Below, piece by piece: positions 42,592 through 50,597 of a stretch of DNA of 64,000 bases (position 1 is its first letter; the number at the start of each line of letters is the position of its first letter). The stretch comes from UBA2387 sp019454665. Lineage in GTDB: Bacteria > Armatimonadota > Fimbriimonadia > Fimbriimonadales > Fimbriimonadaceae. A program made the translations under genes and the position numbers. The stretch is from NCBI GenBank assembly GCA_045862995.1, contig BTVX01000002.1, positions 201,740 through 265,739 of the forward strand, written 5' to 3'. The notes beneath the pieces are model-generated. The model ran no database searches. It was not told where the DNA came from and saw only the letters and a program-made list of their open reading frames with translations.

Positions 42592-42744
42592 ATGACAGCG
42601 GCGACGAACCGGAGGAACGGGCGGGGCATCTACGAGGGCGCGGCGTTCACGACCATCGAAAATGGCACCAGGGCGGTATCCCACAGACGATTGCAGTACC
42701 CTCGCAATCTGGGTAGGCCCTGCCGCCGTCCGGCCCGACGCTAA
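42592..42744 (+). CDS. Possible small protein of 50 residues
   Basis: The frame from ATG 42592 to TAA 42744 encodes a basic, arginine-rich peptide starting MTAATNRRNGRGIYEGAAFT. It has no signal peptide, no membrane helix and no recognised domain. The only positive evidence is the TAAACT box 6 bases upstream. It runs up to the edge of repeat array R3, so it could also be the remnant of a longer gene broken by the repeats. Confidence 0.35.
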   Translation: MTAATNRRNGRGIYEGAAFTTIENGTRAVSHRRLQYPRNLGRPCRRPARR

Positions 42745-42757
42745 TCAGAAAGCGTTC

Positions 42758-42800
42758 AACCCCTCCCCGGCCCTCCACAGGCTTGGGGAGGGAGTTTTGA
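42758..42800 (-). repeat. Repeat module A, copy 3 (inverted, imperfect)
   Basis: The palindrome CCCTCCACAGGCTTGGGGAGGG is split by mismatches, but the flanking AACCCCTCCCCGG and AGTTTTGAG match the other copies. Confidence 0.7.
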
Positions 42801-42830
42801 GTAACGCGATAGTTGGGGCCGATCTGCGTT

Positions 42831-42870
42831 TCCTCCCGAAGATCGGGAGGGGATTGAGGGGAGGGTTGAC
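42831..42870 (+). repeat. Repeat module B, copy 3
   Basis: The hairpin CCTCCCG, AAGAT, CGGGAGG is followed by GGATTGAGGGGAGGGTTGAC, as in R1. Confidence 0.8.
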
Positions 42871-42933
42871 CAGTGCCGAGGTATGACACGAGATGGAACT
42901 CGTTTGTTTGAGAGCGAGCCTCGGCGGGGCGGG

Positions 42934-42996
42934 CACGGTCTGCCGGGCAGAGAGGTTCTTGGGGTGCGTAGGGTGGTCGGGCCCGGGCAGACCGTG
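42934..42996 (+). repeat. Covarying hairpin module C, copy 4
   Basis: The left arm CACGGTCTG CCGGGC pairs with GCCCGG G CAGACCGTG around a diverged interior. The tail GTGGCACCCCGGATCGAGGA is identical to that in R1. Confidence 0.8.
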
Positions 42997-43037
42997 GCAC
43001 CCCGGATCGAGGAGCTGGCGGTCCGATCGTTTCCCTT

Positions 43038-43087
43038 GTCCGCTTCGACACCTTGGGCGACTGCGTCGCCCAAGGGCTCAGCGTGAC
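43038..43087 (+). repeat. Repeat module D, copy 2
   Basis: 49 of 50 bases match 23741-23790. The hairpin CCTTGGGCGAC, TGC, GTCGCCCAAGG is intact and the only change is in its loop. Confidence 0.85.
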
Positions 43088-43167
43088 CGGTGAGGTCCCA
43101 CAAGGTACTCGGCCAGTGGCCAACCCCTGAGGAGGGGGATTGCGGAGATTCCCATAACGTGGCGCGG

Positions 43168-44556
43168 CTACGCCCCAAGCTCGAAAGAGTCGCCCATCTC
43201 GGGGGGGAGGATGTTCCAGCCCAACTCGCGCCGCACTTGCGCGCACAGGGCGTCTTGCGCCTCGGGCTCCCCGTGGACCACGAACGTCTGCCGCGGCGCT
43301 TCTTTGAACCCGCCCAACCAGGCCATGATCTCCGAGCGGTCAGCGTGAGCCGAGAGCGAGTTGAGCTTCTCGATGCGGGCGGCGACGTTCACCGTCCGGC
43401 CCATCATGCGCCATTCGGGCTGGCCCTCGACGAGCAACCGACCCGGTGTGCCTTTGGCTTGGAACCCCGTGACGAGCACGGTCGTTCTCGGGTCGTCCAG
43501 ACGGTTGAGCAGGTGGTGGACGATGCGTCCGCCGTTGCACATGCCGCTCCCCGCGATGATGACCAGCGGCCCTTTGTGCGAGTTGAGCGCCTTGGATTGG
43601 GATCGGTCTCGGACCATTTCGAACACGTGGGGGCGGATCGGGCTCGGGTCGTCCACCAGCGAGATGCGCGCGTCCTGATCGAGTTCCTCGTCGAACTGGA
43701 ACGTGAGCAACGTGGTCGCGGAGGCCATCGGGCTGTCCACGTAGATCGGGATGCGGGGCACCCTGCTCGCGTCCTGCAGTTGGCGGATGTGGTACAGCAG
43801 CTCCTGCGTGCGGCCGATGGCGAAGCTCGGCACCAGTAGCGCACCGCCGCGTTGCCATTGGTCGTTCAGCAGGCGTTCCAACACTTCGGCGGGGTCCTCG
43901 ACCGGGTGGTCCCGGTCGCCGTAGGTGCTCTCCACCACCAGGTACTCCGCGTAATCCACGCGGGTCGGGTCCTTGAGGATGGGTCGGTTGTGTCGGCCCA
44001 GGTCGCCCGACATCAGAATCCGCTCGCCGTTGGCGAAGTAGACCTCTGCGAACGCCGAGCCCAGGATGTGGCCGGCGGGCAGGAACCGCCACGTCCCGCC
44101 GCCTGGCAGGTCGGTGAACTCGTGGTACCGCAGCGGCTCCAACTGCTTGAGCGCGGCGTACGCCTCCTTCTCGGTGTAGAGGGGCAGGGCCGGCTTGTGG
44201 CGGCTCCAGCCGTGCTTGTTGGCGTTGCGGGCATCTTCTTCTTGGATGCGCGCCGAATCTGGCAGGCTGATGCGCGCGAGGGCGCACGTGGCTCGCGTCG
44301 CGTAGAACGGGCCCCGGTAGCCTTCCCGGACCAAGCGCGGAATCAGACCGATGTGGTCCATGTGGGCGTGCGTCAGGATGACGGCGTCGAGCTTGGCGGG
44401 GTCGAAGTCGAACTCGGCCCAGTTGCGCTCGCGAAGTTCGCGTGGGCCTTGGTAGAGGCCGCAATCCACGAGAATGCGGCGGCCGTTGTGTTCGATCAGG
44501 TGGCGCGAACCGGTGACGGTTCGAGCGGCGCCGAAGAAAGTGATCCGTTGGGGCAC
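43168..44556 (-). CDS. Beta-CASP metallo-beta-lactamase RNase-like protein
   Basis: A 462-residue protein with the CPSF/YSH1-like layout, probably an RNA nuclease. The N-terminal metallo-beta-lactamase domain has THAHMDHIG (His63, His65, Asp67, His68) and later ILMSGDLG. The beta-CASP domain includes VVESTYGDRDH, PSFAIGRTQELLYHI, GSGMCNGGRI and LVTGFQAKGTPGR. The C-terminal RMMBL motif is SLSAHADRSE, with VHGEPEAQ supplying the last histidine. The GTG start is chosen because a longer frame has no homologous N-terminus; CATAAT lies 6 bases upstream. It follows the PilZ gene by 17 bases, so both may be in one operon. Confidence 0.9.
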   Translation of the reverse strand: MPQRITFFGAARTVTGSRHLIEHNGRRILVDCGLYQGPRELRERNWAEFDFDPAKLDAVILTHAHMDHIGLIPRLVREGYRGPFYATRATCALARISLPDSARIQEEDARNANKHGWSRHKPALPLYTEKEAYAALKQLEPLRYHEFTDLPGGGTWRFLPAGHILGSAFAEVYFANGERILMSGDLGRHNRPILKDPTRVDYAEYLVVESTYGDRDHPVEDPAEVLERLLNDQWQRGGALLVPSFAIGRTQELLYHIRQLQDASRVPRIPIYVDSPMASATTLLTFQFDEELDQDARISLVDDPSPIRPHVFEMVRDRSQSKALNSHKGPLVIIAGSGMCNGGRIVHHLLNRLDDPRTTVLVTGFQAKGTPGRLLVEGQPEWRMMGRTVNVAARIEKLNSLSAHADRSEIMAWLGGFKEAPRQTFVVHGEPEAQDALCAQVRRELGWNILPPEMGDSFELGA

Positions 44557-44573
44557 GGCCCCATTATGCGAAC

Positions 44574-44927
44574 TCAGGCGGCGGCGTAGTGCCGTCGGAA
44601 CGCGTCGTGGACGAATTCCGCGACGTCGCGCCGCTCGCTCGCGGTCTGCGGAATGAACCGCAGGCCGGTGATGAACAGACGGTCTCCGCGGTTGGCGCTG
44701 TATCGGATTTCGATGGGTAGAGCCACGGTCGAGCCGTCTCCCCGCGCGACCACCAGCTCGCACCTCTCGCCCATCCGGTAGTACCTCCGCGTGGCGCAAC
44801 GGACCCCGCCCAGCGCGATGTCTTGCAGGACGGTCGTCTGCTCCTCGCTGTTCGTGCGCAGAATCGCATACTCCAATACGGCGTAGCGGTCCTGGTCGCG
44901 TCGTTCCGGGGTGGCGGTCGGATTCAT
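44574..44927 (-). CDS. PilZ-domain protein
   Basis: A 117-residue single-domain protein. The N-terminus has the R-x-x-x-R element (RDQDR in ERRDQDRYAVLEY). The second motif reads DIALGGVR instead of the usual D-x-S-x-x-G, with alanine replacing serine. PilZ domains bind cyclic di-GMP, and the substitution may weaken that. The rest matches a PilZ barrel (GERCELVVARGDG, ITGLRF). It lies just upstream of the beta-CASP gene in the same direction. Confidence 0.78.
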   Translation of the reverse strand: MNPTATPERRDQDRYAVLEYAILRTNSEEQTTVLQDIALGGVRCATRRYYRMGERCELVVARGDGSTVALPIEIRYSANRGDRLFITGLRFIPQTASERRDVAEFVHDAFRRHYAAA

Positions 44928-45053
44928 GGTGCTCTAAGGGCTTCGTACCTGCCGGAGCCAACCCAAACATCGGCAGACTTGCGGGAAATCATCACTCGCA
45001 CTAACCAAACCCGCGCAGCTCCGTTCTTGAGGGTTGCAGGACCAAGAGCCGCC

Positions 45054-45632
45054 ATGACGAACGAGACCGCACCACCGAACGACGACGGAAGCCTCGTTCG
45101 GTTGGCCCAGTGCGGGCGACTCGACGCCTACGACGCGTTGGTCGCCCGGTACCGGCGCGCCGTTCTCGCCATCGCGATGCGGCACGTTTCAGGCAGAGAG
45201 ATGGCCGAAGACGCCGTGCAGGAAGCGTTCCTCAAGGCGTTTCGACATCTGCGCATGTTGCAGGACCCAGACCGGTTCGCGCCCTGGCTGTACGCCATCG
45301 CGCGGCAGGTGTGCGTGGACGGCGGCCGGCGCGACTCCGCCGACCGAAGCCGACTTCAAAGCGCCATTGACCAGGCGGTGCTCGAATCCTCGAAGGCCAT
45401 TCGCGGGGTCGAGGACGACGCGATCCAACGCATGGAAGCCGAGTCTTTGATCTCCCGATTGCGGGAGCTTCCGGAAGAGTTGGCGACCCCGATCGCGCTG
45501 CAGTGCGAAGAGGATTGGAGCCTGACGCGCATCGCCGAATTCGTCGGCGTGCCCGTCTCGACGATCAAATGGCGCATGCACGAGGGACGCAAGCGGCTCC
45601 GAGCCCTGCACGAAGAAGGAACAAACCCATGA
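45054..45632 (+). CDS. ECF-family RNA polymerase sigma factor
   Basis: A 192-residue sigma factor. Region 2 runs from DAYDALVARYRRAVLAIAMRHV through AEDAVQEAFLKAFRHL to FAPWLYAIARQVCVDGGRR. Region 4 is LPEELATPIALQCEEDWSLTRIAEFVGVPVSTIKWRMHEGRKRLR, with a clear helix-turn-helix. It should direct polymerase to a small regulon, possibly including its own operon. The ATG at 45054 is chosen by alignment to region 2; no obvious Shine-Dalgarno is present. The stop overlaps the next gene (ATGA). Confidence 0.92.
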   Translation: MTNETAPPNDDGSLVRLAQCGRLDAYDALVARYRRAVLAIAMRHVSGREMAEDAVQEAFLKAFRHLRMLQDPDRFAPWLYAIARQVCVDGGRRDSADRSRLQSAIDQAVLESSKAIRGVEDDAIQRMEAESLISRLRELPEELATPIALQCEEDWSLTRIAEFVGVPVSTIKWRMHEGRKRLRALHEEGTNP

Positions 45633-46330
45633 CCGACACTCACTCGATCCGTATGCGGCGCATGCTGCAAGAACTCGCCTCGATGGCGGAGCACGCCTCG
45701 CTGACTGGTGCGCTCGGCGGCGGCGAAGCCGATGCCGTGCGACGCTACAACTCGATTCTCGCTTGGGCCGTGCGCGAAGGCGTGCTCCCGGCCGATGTGT
45801 TCACCGAACTCCCGCCCAGCGCGGGGTGGAGCTCGATCGGCGTCGAAAGCCGCATGCTCGCGAGTTGCCTCGACGAAGGCGACGAAGGCGGACACCATCA
45901 TCGGCACAAGCGAGACGAGGACGACTTGGACGACCCCGGCATTCTGGTCGCGATGGCGCCCTTCATGTCGCCCGAGGACCTGGCGCACCTGGTCGAGAAG
46001 TGCCTCGACCGGACGCCGCGGTTCGATGCCGGCATCCTGGTCGCCTTGGCGCCGTTCATCGGTTCGGACATGGTCGGCAAGATCGCCCGCCGCGTGTGGG
46101 AACCCAAACCGGCCACGGCACCCGAGCCTCCGGTCGAACCCGAGCCGCCTGTCGCTCCGGAGCCGCCCGTTGCCGCCGCCGAGCCCGCTGCTTCGGTCGA
46201 GACGACGTTGGAGGCGGCCTCCTCGCGCGAACAGTTGGAGGCCATTCTCGCCGCGCTCCGCGACCCAACGCTGCCACCCGAGCAGCGCGCCGAGATCGCG
46301 TTGCGCCTTGCCCAGTCGGTCGGCCCGTAA
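45629..46330 (+). CDS. Partner protein of the ECF sigma factor, unknown family
   Basis: A 233-residue soluble protein co-translated with the sigma factor (ATGA overlap). It has no membrane helix, unlike most anti-sigma factors. The middle holds two similar segments: DDPGILVAMAPFMSPEDLAHLVEKCLDR and FDAGILVALAPFIGSDMVGKIARRVWE. Before them is a histidine- and acid-rich stretch, GGHHHRHKRDEDD, that could bind metal. A Pro/Glu/Val linker follows, then a helical end. Its place after an ECF gene suggests a regulator of that sigma factor, but the family is not recognised. Confidence 0.7.
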   Translation: MTDTHSIRMRRMLQELASMAEHASLTGALGGGEADAVRRYNSILAWAVREGVLPADVFTELPPSAGWSSIGVESRMLASCLDEGDEGGHHHRHKRDEDDLDDPGILVAMAPFMSPEDLAHLVEKCLDRTPRFDAGILVALAPFIGSDMVGKIARRVWEPKPATAPEPPVEPEPPVAPEPPVAAAEPAASVETTLEAASSREQLEAILAALRDPTLPPEQRAEIALRLAQSVGP

Positions 46331-46366
46331 CGGTCGGACCCCTTCCAGCGACGCCCCGGCCCGAGC

Positions 46367-47242
46367 TCAGTTCGTCGGTTGCAGGTCGTAGGACACGTGC
46401 CGCCCCAGGTAGGGGATCGGGGTGTCCACGAAGTCCGCGACGGTCTCGAGGTCGGGGTGCACGAACAGCGCCTCCGTTCCCTTGGGGAAGGTCAGCTTCT
46501 CGTGCAACGGCCACCAAGAAACCCAGTGGATCATCGCGATCATCGGGCGCGGCTGGTCGGTGTGGTTCGGCATCCCGGCGTGCCACATCCTCATGTCGCG
46601 GATGATCACGCTGCCGGCCCGCATCTTCGGTTGAACGGGCGGGCGGATCGCCCGCTGGGCCTCGATGCGTTCGGGCGAAACCTTGATGTCGCCGTCTTGC
46701 ATCGCCACCGACGTGTCGAGGTGCGTCCCCGGCCACAGTTCGATGCTGCCGTTGCGCGCGTCCATGTCCACCATGGGCATGTTCACGATGAGCGCGTAGG
46801 GCGGCGTGGCGTGTTCGGTGTTCGGCCACAGGTGGCCCATGTCGGCGTGGACGGGCTGTCGCTGGGTGCCGTGCGCCAAGGCCGTGTTGCCGCTGTAGAA
46901 CGCGTTCTTCATGCCTTGCCCCATCACCGAACTGGTGAGCTGAACCACGAACTCGTTGACCAGCACATCCCGGAAGAGGTACTCGGCCATGGGGGGCGGG
47001 TCTTGCTGGACGTTGCTGCGCGTGAAGTTGAACGGCGTGTCCGTGCGCGACAAGATGGCGGGCAGGTCCTCGAACATTCGGTCGCGGATTTTCGCGATGT
47101 GCTCGGGGTCCACGGCGTCTTCGATCGCCACCATGCCGTCGCGCAGGATGGCCTCGCGCCCGCGCATGACTGTTTCGGGATCGAATCGGCCCCGCTCGCG
47201 TTCGGCGGCAGAAATGGTCAGGGTGACATAGGGTTCGTTCAT
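46367..47242 (-). CDS. Phytanoyl-CoA dioxygenase (PhyH) family oxygenase
   Basis: A 291-residue Fe(II)/2-oxoglutarate dioxygenase. The iron ligands are visible as VHADMGH (His132, Asp134) and the distal histidine in MRMWHAGMPNHTD (His221), with arginine following in QPRPM. Family features IELWPGTHLDTS and RAGSVIIRD are present. The substrate is unknown. The start is fixed by the Shine-Dalgarno GAGGAG at 47253-47248, 5 bases before the ATG. A TACGAT box at 47266-47261 would give a short leader of about 12 bases. It is divergent from the purine permease. Confidence 0.88.
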   Translation of the reverse strand: MNEPYVTLTISAAERERGRFDPETVMRGREAILRDGMVAIEDAVDPEHIAKIRDRMFEDLPAILSRTDTPFNFTRSNVQQDPPPMAEYLFRDVLVNEFVVQLTSSVMGQGMKNAFYSGNTALAHGTQRQPVHADMGHLWPNTEHATPPYALIVNMPMVDMDARNGSIELWPGTHLDTSVAMQDGDIKVSPERIEAQRAIRPPVQPKMRAGSVIIRDMRMWHAGMPNHTDQPRPMIAMIHWVSWWPLHEKLTFPKGTEALFVHPDLETVADFVDTPIPYLGRHVSYDLQPTN

Positions 47243-47247
47243 GGCGG

Positions 47248-47266
47248 CTCCTCGCTTGTCATCGTA
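47248..47266 (-). promoter_or_regulatory. -10 box TACGAT with Shine-Dalgarno GAGGAG
   Basis: On the minus strand TACGAT at 47266-47261 is followed by GAGGAG at 47253-47248 and the ATG at 47242. The leader would be only about 12 bases but still holds a ribosome binding site, unlike the leaderless heads nearby. Confidence 0.5.
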
Positions 47267-47306
47267 CCGCTCGGCACCATTGGACGCGCGTGTCCGTCCG
47301 TAGGAT

Positions 47307-48617
47307 GTGATCGAACGGTTGTTCGGAGTGTCTCGCGCGGGCTCGACGGTGAGGACGGAGGTCCTCGCCGGGGTGACCACGTTCGTGACGATGGCCTACA
47401 TCCTGGTGGTCAACCCCGCCATCCTCGAAGCCGCCGGCGTGCCCAAGGGGCCGAGCTTCACCGCCACCGCCATCGTGGCCGTGTTCGGGACGTTGCTGAT
47501 GGGCCTGCTGGCCAATCGTCCGTTCGCCGTCGCACCCTACATGGGCGAGAACGCGTTCATCGCGTTCACCGTCGTGGGCTCCATGGGCTTGGCGTGGGGT
47601 CAGGCGATGGCGGCCACGTTCGCGGCGGGTGTGTTGTTCCTGTTGCTGACCGTCACGCACGTCCGCCGCTGGCTTGCGGACGCGTTGCCGAACTCGCTGA
47701 AGGCAGCGTTTGCTGTGGGCATCGGCTTGTTCCTCAGCCTGATCGGCCTCGGCCAGATGGGCGTGGTGGCGCTCGGCCAACCGGGCGGCGCACTGCTACG
47801 GCTAGGCGATCTTTCTCAAGGGCCGACGATTCTCAGCCTGGTGGGCTTCTTGGCGATGGCGATCGCCGTCCAGCGGCGCATGCCGGGAGGCATCCTCGTC
47901 GTGATCCTCGCGCTCGCGGCGGCCATGTTTGGACTGGGTTGGGCTGCGCCACCGACCTCGTTCGCGTCGCCGCCGCCCTCGCCCGCGCCGATCATGATGC
48001 AGCTCGACTTCTCGAACTGGGCTTCGGTCGCGTTCCTGCAGGTCGTGCTGGTGGTGTTTGTGATGGCGTTTCTCGATACGATGGGCACGTTGCTCGGCCT
48101 CGCCCAACGCGCGGGGATGCTCGACGAGCACGGCAACCTTCCCGACGTGCAGAAGCCGTTGCTCGTCGACGCCAGCGCCACGACGCTTGCCCCGCTGGTG
48201 GGCACGACGGTGAGCGGCGCGTACATCGAGAGCGCGGCGGGCATCGAATCGGGCGGCCGAACCGGCTTGACCGCCGTCACCACGGGGCTGCTGTTCCTCT
48301 TGGCGATGGTCTTCTCGCCCGTGCTCACGGCCATCCCGGCGCACGCCTACGCCCCGGCGCTGGTGCTGGTGGGTGTGTTCATGGTCTCGGCGGCGAAGCA
48401 CCTGCCGTTCGACAGGACCGAGGAACTGGTGCCGGCGTTCACCGTGGTCGCCCTGATCTCGTTCACCTACAACATCGGCATCGGCATGGCGGCCGGATTT
48501 GTCGTGTATCCAGTCACGATGCTGGCGGCGGGCCGAGCCAAGGACCTGAACGCGGGCGTCTGGGCGATGTTCGTGTTGTGTCTGGGGTTCTTCCTGGTAT
48601 CGGCCCGGGGACACTGA
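47307..48617 (+). CDS. Purine permease, AzgA/NCS2-like
   Basis: A 436-residue membrane transporter of the hypoxanthine/guanine permease group, with 12 or more hydrophobic helices. Family features are STVRTEVLAGVTTFVTMAYILVVNP at the start, APYMGENAF in place of the common PGMGLNA, AFLDTMGTLLGLAQRAG, and VGTTVSGAYIESAAGIESGGRTGLTA. It should import purine bases by proton symport. The GTG at 47307 directly follows a possible -10 (TAGGAT at 47301-47306), which conflicts with transcription from that box. The TTG at 47319 or the GTG at 47328 are therefore alternative starts. purD is next. Confidence 0.9.
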   Translation: MIERLFGVSRAGSTVRTEVLAGVTTFVTMAYILVVNPAILEAAGVPKGPSFTATAIVAVFGTLLMGLLANRPFAVAPYMGENAFIAFTVVGSMGLAWGQAMAATFAAGVLFLLLTVTHVRRWLADALPNSLKAAFAVGIGLFLSLIGLGQMGVVALGQPGGALLRLGDLSQGPTILSLVGFLAMAIAVQRRMPGGILVVILALAAAMFGLGWAAPPTSFASPPPSPAPIMMQLDFSNWASVAFLQVVLVVFVMAFLDTMGTLLGLAQRAGMLDEHGNLPDVQKPLLVDASATTLAPLVGTTVSGAYIESAAGIESGGRTGLTAVTTGLLFLLAMVFSPVLTAIPAHAYAPALVLVGVFMVSAAKHLPFDRTEELVPAFTVVALISFTYNIGIGMAAGFVVYPVTMLAAGRAKDLNAGVWAMFVLCLGFFLVSARGH

Positions 48618-48627
48618 GCGCAAGCGG

Positions 48628-48633
48628 TACCCT
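48628..48633 (+). promoter_or_regulatory. -10 box TACCCT, leaderless-type
   Basis: TACCCT ends 7 bases before the purD ATG at 48641. Confidence 0.45.
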
Positions 48634-48640
48634 TGAACCA

Positions 48641-49864
48641 ATGCGCATCGTGGTGGTCGGGTCTGGCGGCAGGGAACACGCCCTCGCTTGGAAGCTCTCG
48701 CAAGAAGCCGAAGTCGTGGTCTCGCGGGGCAATCCCGGCATCGCGCGCGAGTTCGAATGCGAAAGCGATCTCGACGCTCTCTGCGAGCGGTTCGAACCAG
48801 ACCTCGTGGTCGTCGGACCCGAGGCTCCGCTGATCGAAGGCTTGGCCGACCGGCTCCGCGCGAAGGGACTCGTCGTGTTCGGTCCGGGGGCCGACGGGGC
48901 GCGGCACGAGGGCTCCAAGGCGTTCTCGAAAGCGCTCATGGCTCGGGCCGGCGTCCCGACAGCCGAGTTCCGCACGTTCCAAGACCCAATCGAAGCCAAA
49001 CGTTACGCTGAAGCGCGTTACGCCGAGGAGAGGCAACTGGTCGTCAAAGCCAGCGGCGCGGCGATGGGCAAGGGCGCGATCCTGCCGCCCGATCTCGCCG
49101 GGGTTCTCGAGACCATCGAAGACCTCATGATCCGCAAGTCCCTTGGCGAAGCTGGAACCACCATCGTACTGGAAGAGCGGCTGATGGGTCGAGAGTTCAG
49201 CCTGATGAGCGTTTGCAACGGCAGCGAGTTCGTCAGCCTGCCAGTGGCGCAAGACTACAAGCGCGTGGGCGACGGAGACATGGGTCCGAACACGGGCGGC
49301 ATGGGCAGCGTTTGTCCCGCCGAGTGGGTAACTCCCGAGTTGATCGCCAAGACCGAGGAGCGACTGGTGGCCCCCATCCTGCATGCCATGCGCGAAGCCG
49401 GCATCGAGTACCGGGGGACGTTGTTCACCGGCGCGATGGCCGTGGACGGCGAGCCCTGTTGCATCGAATACAACGTCCGGTTCGGCGACCCCGAGATCCA
49501 GAGCATCGTCGCCGCGATCGGGGACGGCTTCGCCGACCTGCTCTTGCGCGCCGCACGCGGCGAACCTCTGCCACCGGCCCCGGTCCAGGAGCGGTGTGTG
49601 GTGAGCGTGGTCTTGGCCAGCGCCGGTTATCCGGGCGAATACCGCAAGGGCGACCCCATCTCGCTGCCTACCCCGCAGGAAGACGCTCGGTTCTTCTTCG
49701 CAGGAGTGGGTTCGGATGGGGTCGGTCTGCTCACCCAGGGCGGGCGCGTGCTGGCGGCGACCGGTGTCGGCGCAAGCGTTGCCGGGGCGCGGGCTGCGGC
49801 CTATCGCGCGGCGAGCGGCGTCTCGTTCGAGGGCATGCAGTACCGGCAGGACATCGCGCTTTGA
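48641..49864 (+). CDS. purD: Phosphoribosylamine-glycine ligase PurD
   Basis: A 407-residue enzyme of purine synthesis joining glycine to phosphoribosylamine with ATP. MRIVVVGSGGREHALAWKL is the classic start. The ATP-grasp domain shows VVKASGAAMGKGAILP, VLEERLMGREFS, DYKRVGDGDMGPNTGGMG and EYNVRFGDPEIQ. The glycine-rich KASGAAMGKG deviates slightly from the usual KADGLAAGKG. It is slightly shorter than typical enzymes. It follows the purine permease by 23 bases and overlaps the kinase gene downstream by four bases. Confidence 0.95.
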   Translation: MRIVVVGSGGREHALAWKLSQEAEVVVSRGNPGIAREFECESDLDALCERFEPDLVVVGPEAPLIEGLADRLRAKGLVVFGPGADGARHEGSKAFSKALMARAGVPTAEFRTFQDPIEAKRYAEARYAEERQLVVKASGAAMGKGAILPPDLAGVLETIEDLMIRKSLGEAGTTIVLEERLMGREFSLMSVCNGSEFVSLPVAQDYKRVGDGDMGPNTGGMGSVCPAEWVTPELIAKTEERLVAPILHAMREAGIEYRGTLFTGAMAVDGEPCCIEYNVRFGDPEIQSIVAAIGDGFADLLLRAARGEPLPPAPVQERCVVSVVLASAGYPGEYRKGDPISLPTPQEDARFFFAGVGSDGVGLLTQGGRVLAATGVGASVAGARAAAYRAASGVSFEGMQYRQDIAL

Positions 49865-50589
49865 ACGACGTGATCGTCCTGGTGAACGTTCTGGGCGTGG
49901 ACGCCACGGGCAAGAGCACGCTGTCCAGCCACCTCGCCGACCGCAAGGCGTGCACGATCCAGGACACAACGTTTGCCTTGGACCGTCTCGACGAGTTCTC
50001 GAGTTGTTTCGTCGGGCAGGGCTTGGTCGAGTCCATCCACGGCACCAACTTGGGCTTGCGCCTGAGCGGAGACGCCGTGAGCCGAATCGCCGACACGATG
50101 GCCATCCTCGCCGACTGCACGTTCTCGCTCGAAGTCGCGCTCGGGCGGGTTTCTGGGCCGTCGGTGCTGGTGGCCGATCGCGGATTCCCGGGGCACATCG
50201 GCATCCAGGCCGTCCGCATCGCCGACGAGTTGGGCATTGCCGCCACCGATGCGGCCAGGTCCTTGCTCGACCTGTACTCGGCCTCCTTGGGGCTGGCCAG
50301 ACGCCTCGTTCCCCACATGGCCATCGTTGAGTTGGACGTCCACCTGATCGCCGACGAAGAGGCCATCGGCGAGCGCAACGTGGCCCGAGGAAGGCCCGCC
50401 TTCTCGGAGACCGACTGGAGGCAGCTTCGCGCTTCGCGGGCCCTGAACGATTCCCTCTTGGAGCATCGTGCGGCTTCCGGCATCGCCACCACCACGCTGG
50501 ATACGACGCGTGTCTCCATCGGGGAAGCCGGCGATGAGGCGTTGGCCCATGTGGCCCGTCTGGTCGCGATGCGGCAAGTGCAAGAATAG
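49861..50589 (+). CDS. P-loop kinase, thymidylate-kinase-like
   Basis: A 242-residue protein with Walker A GVDATGKST (residues 12-20). A later strand reads VLVADRGFPGHIGIQAVR, resembling the substrate-arginine region of thymidylate kinases, and the lid-like GERNVARGRPAF is arginine-rich. The general fold is nucleotide or nucleoside kinase. No true tmk signature is complete, so the substrate is unknown. It starts with TTG (TTGA overlap with the purD stop), or possibly GTG at 49870, and is 8 bases ahead of the secreted glycosidase. Confidence 0.75.
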   Translation: MNDVIVLVNVLGVDATGKSTLSSHLADRKACTIQDTTFALDRLDEFSSCFVGQGLVESIHGTNLGLRLSGDAVSRIADTMAILADCTFSLEVALGRVSGPSVLVADRGFPGHIGIQAVRIADELGIAATDAARSLLDLYSASLGLARRLVPHMAIVELDVHLIADEEAIGERNVARGRPAFSETDWRQLRASRALNDSLLEHRAASGIATTTLDTTRVSIGEAGDEALAHVARLVAMRQVQE

Positions 50590-50597
50590 AGGGCGTC

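Larger units (their letters stand above)
42745..43167. repeat. Composite intergenic repeat array R3
   Basis: A gene-free stretch between two converging transcription units. In order it holds module A inverted (42758-42800), module B (42831-42870), module C (42934-42996) and module D (43038-43087). The last 80 bases before the beta-CASP gene end show nothing recognisable. Confidence 0.8.

Noticed and set aside
42934..42996. Insertion sequence with terminal inverted repeats
   Set aside because: The element is only about 63 bases, has no transposase and shows no target-site duplication. It behaves like a hairpin repeat, though a non-autonomous mobile origin remains possible.
45629..46330. Classical membrane anti-sigma factor
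   Set aside because: No transmembrane helix and no zinc-type anti-sigma motif are present; only the position after the sigma gene suggests regulation.
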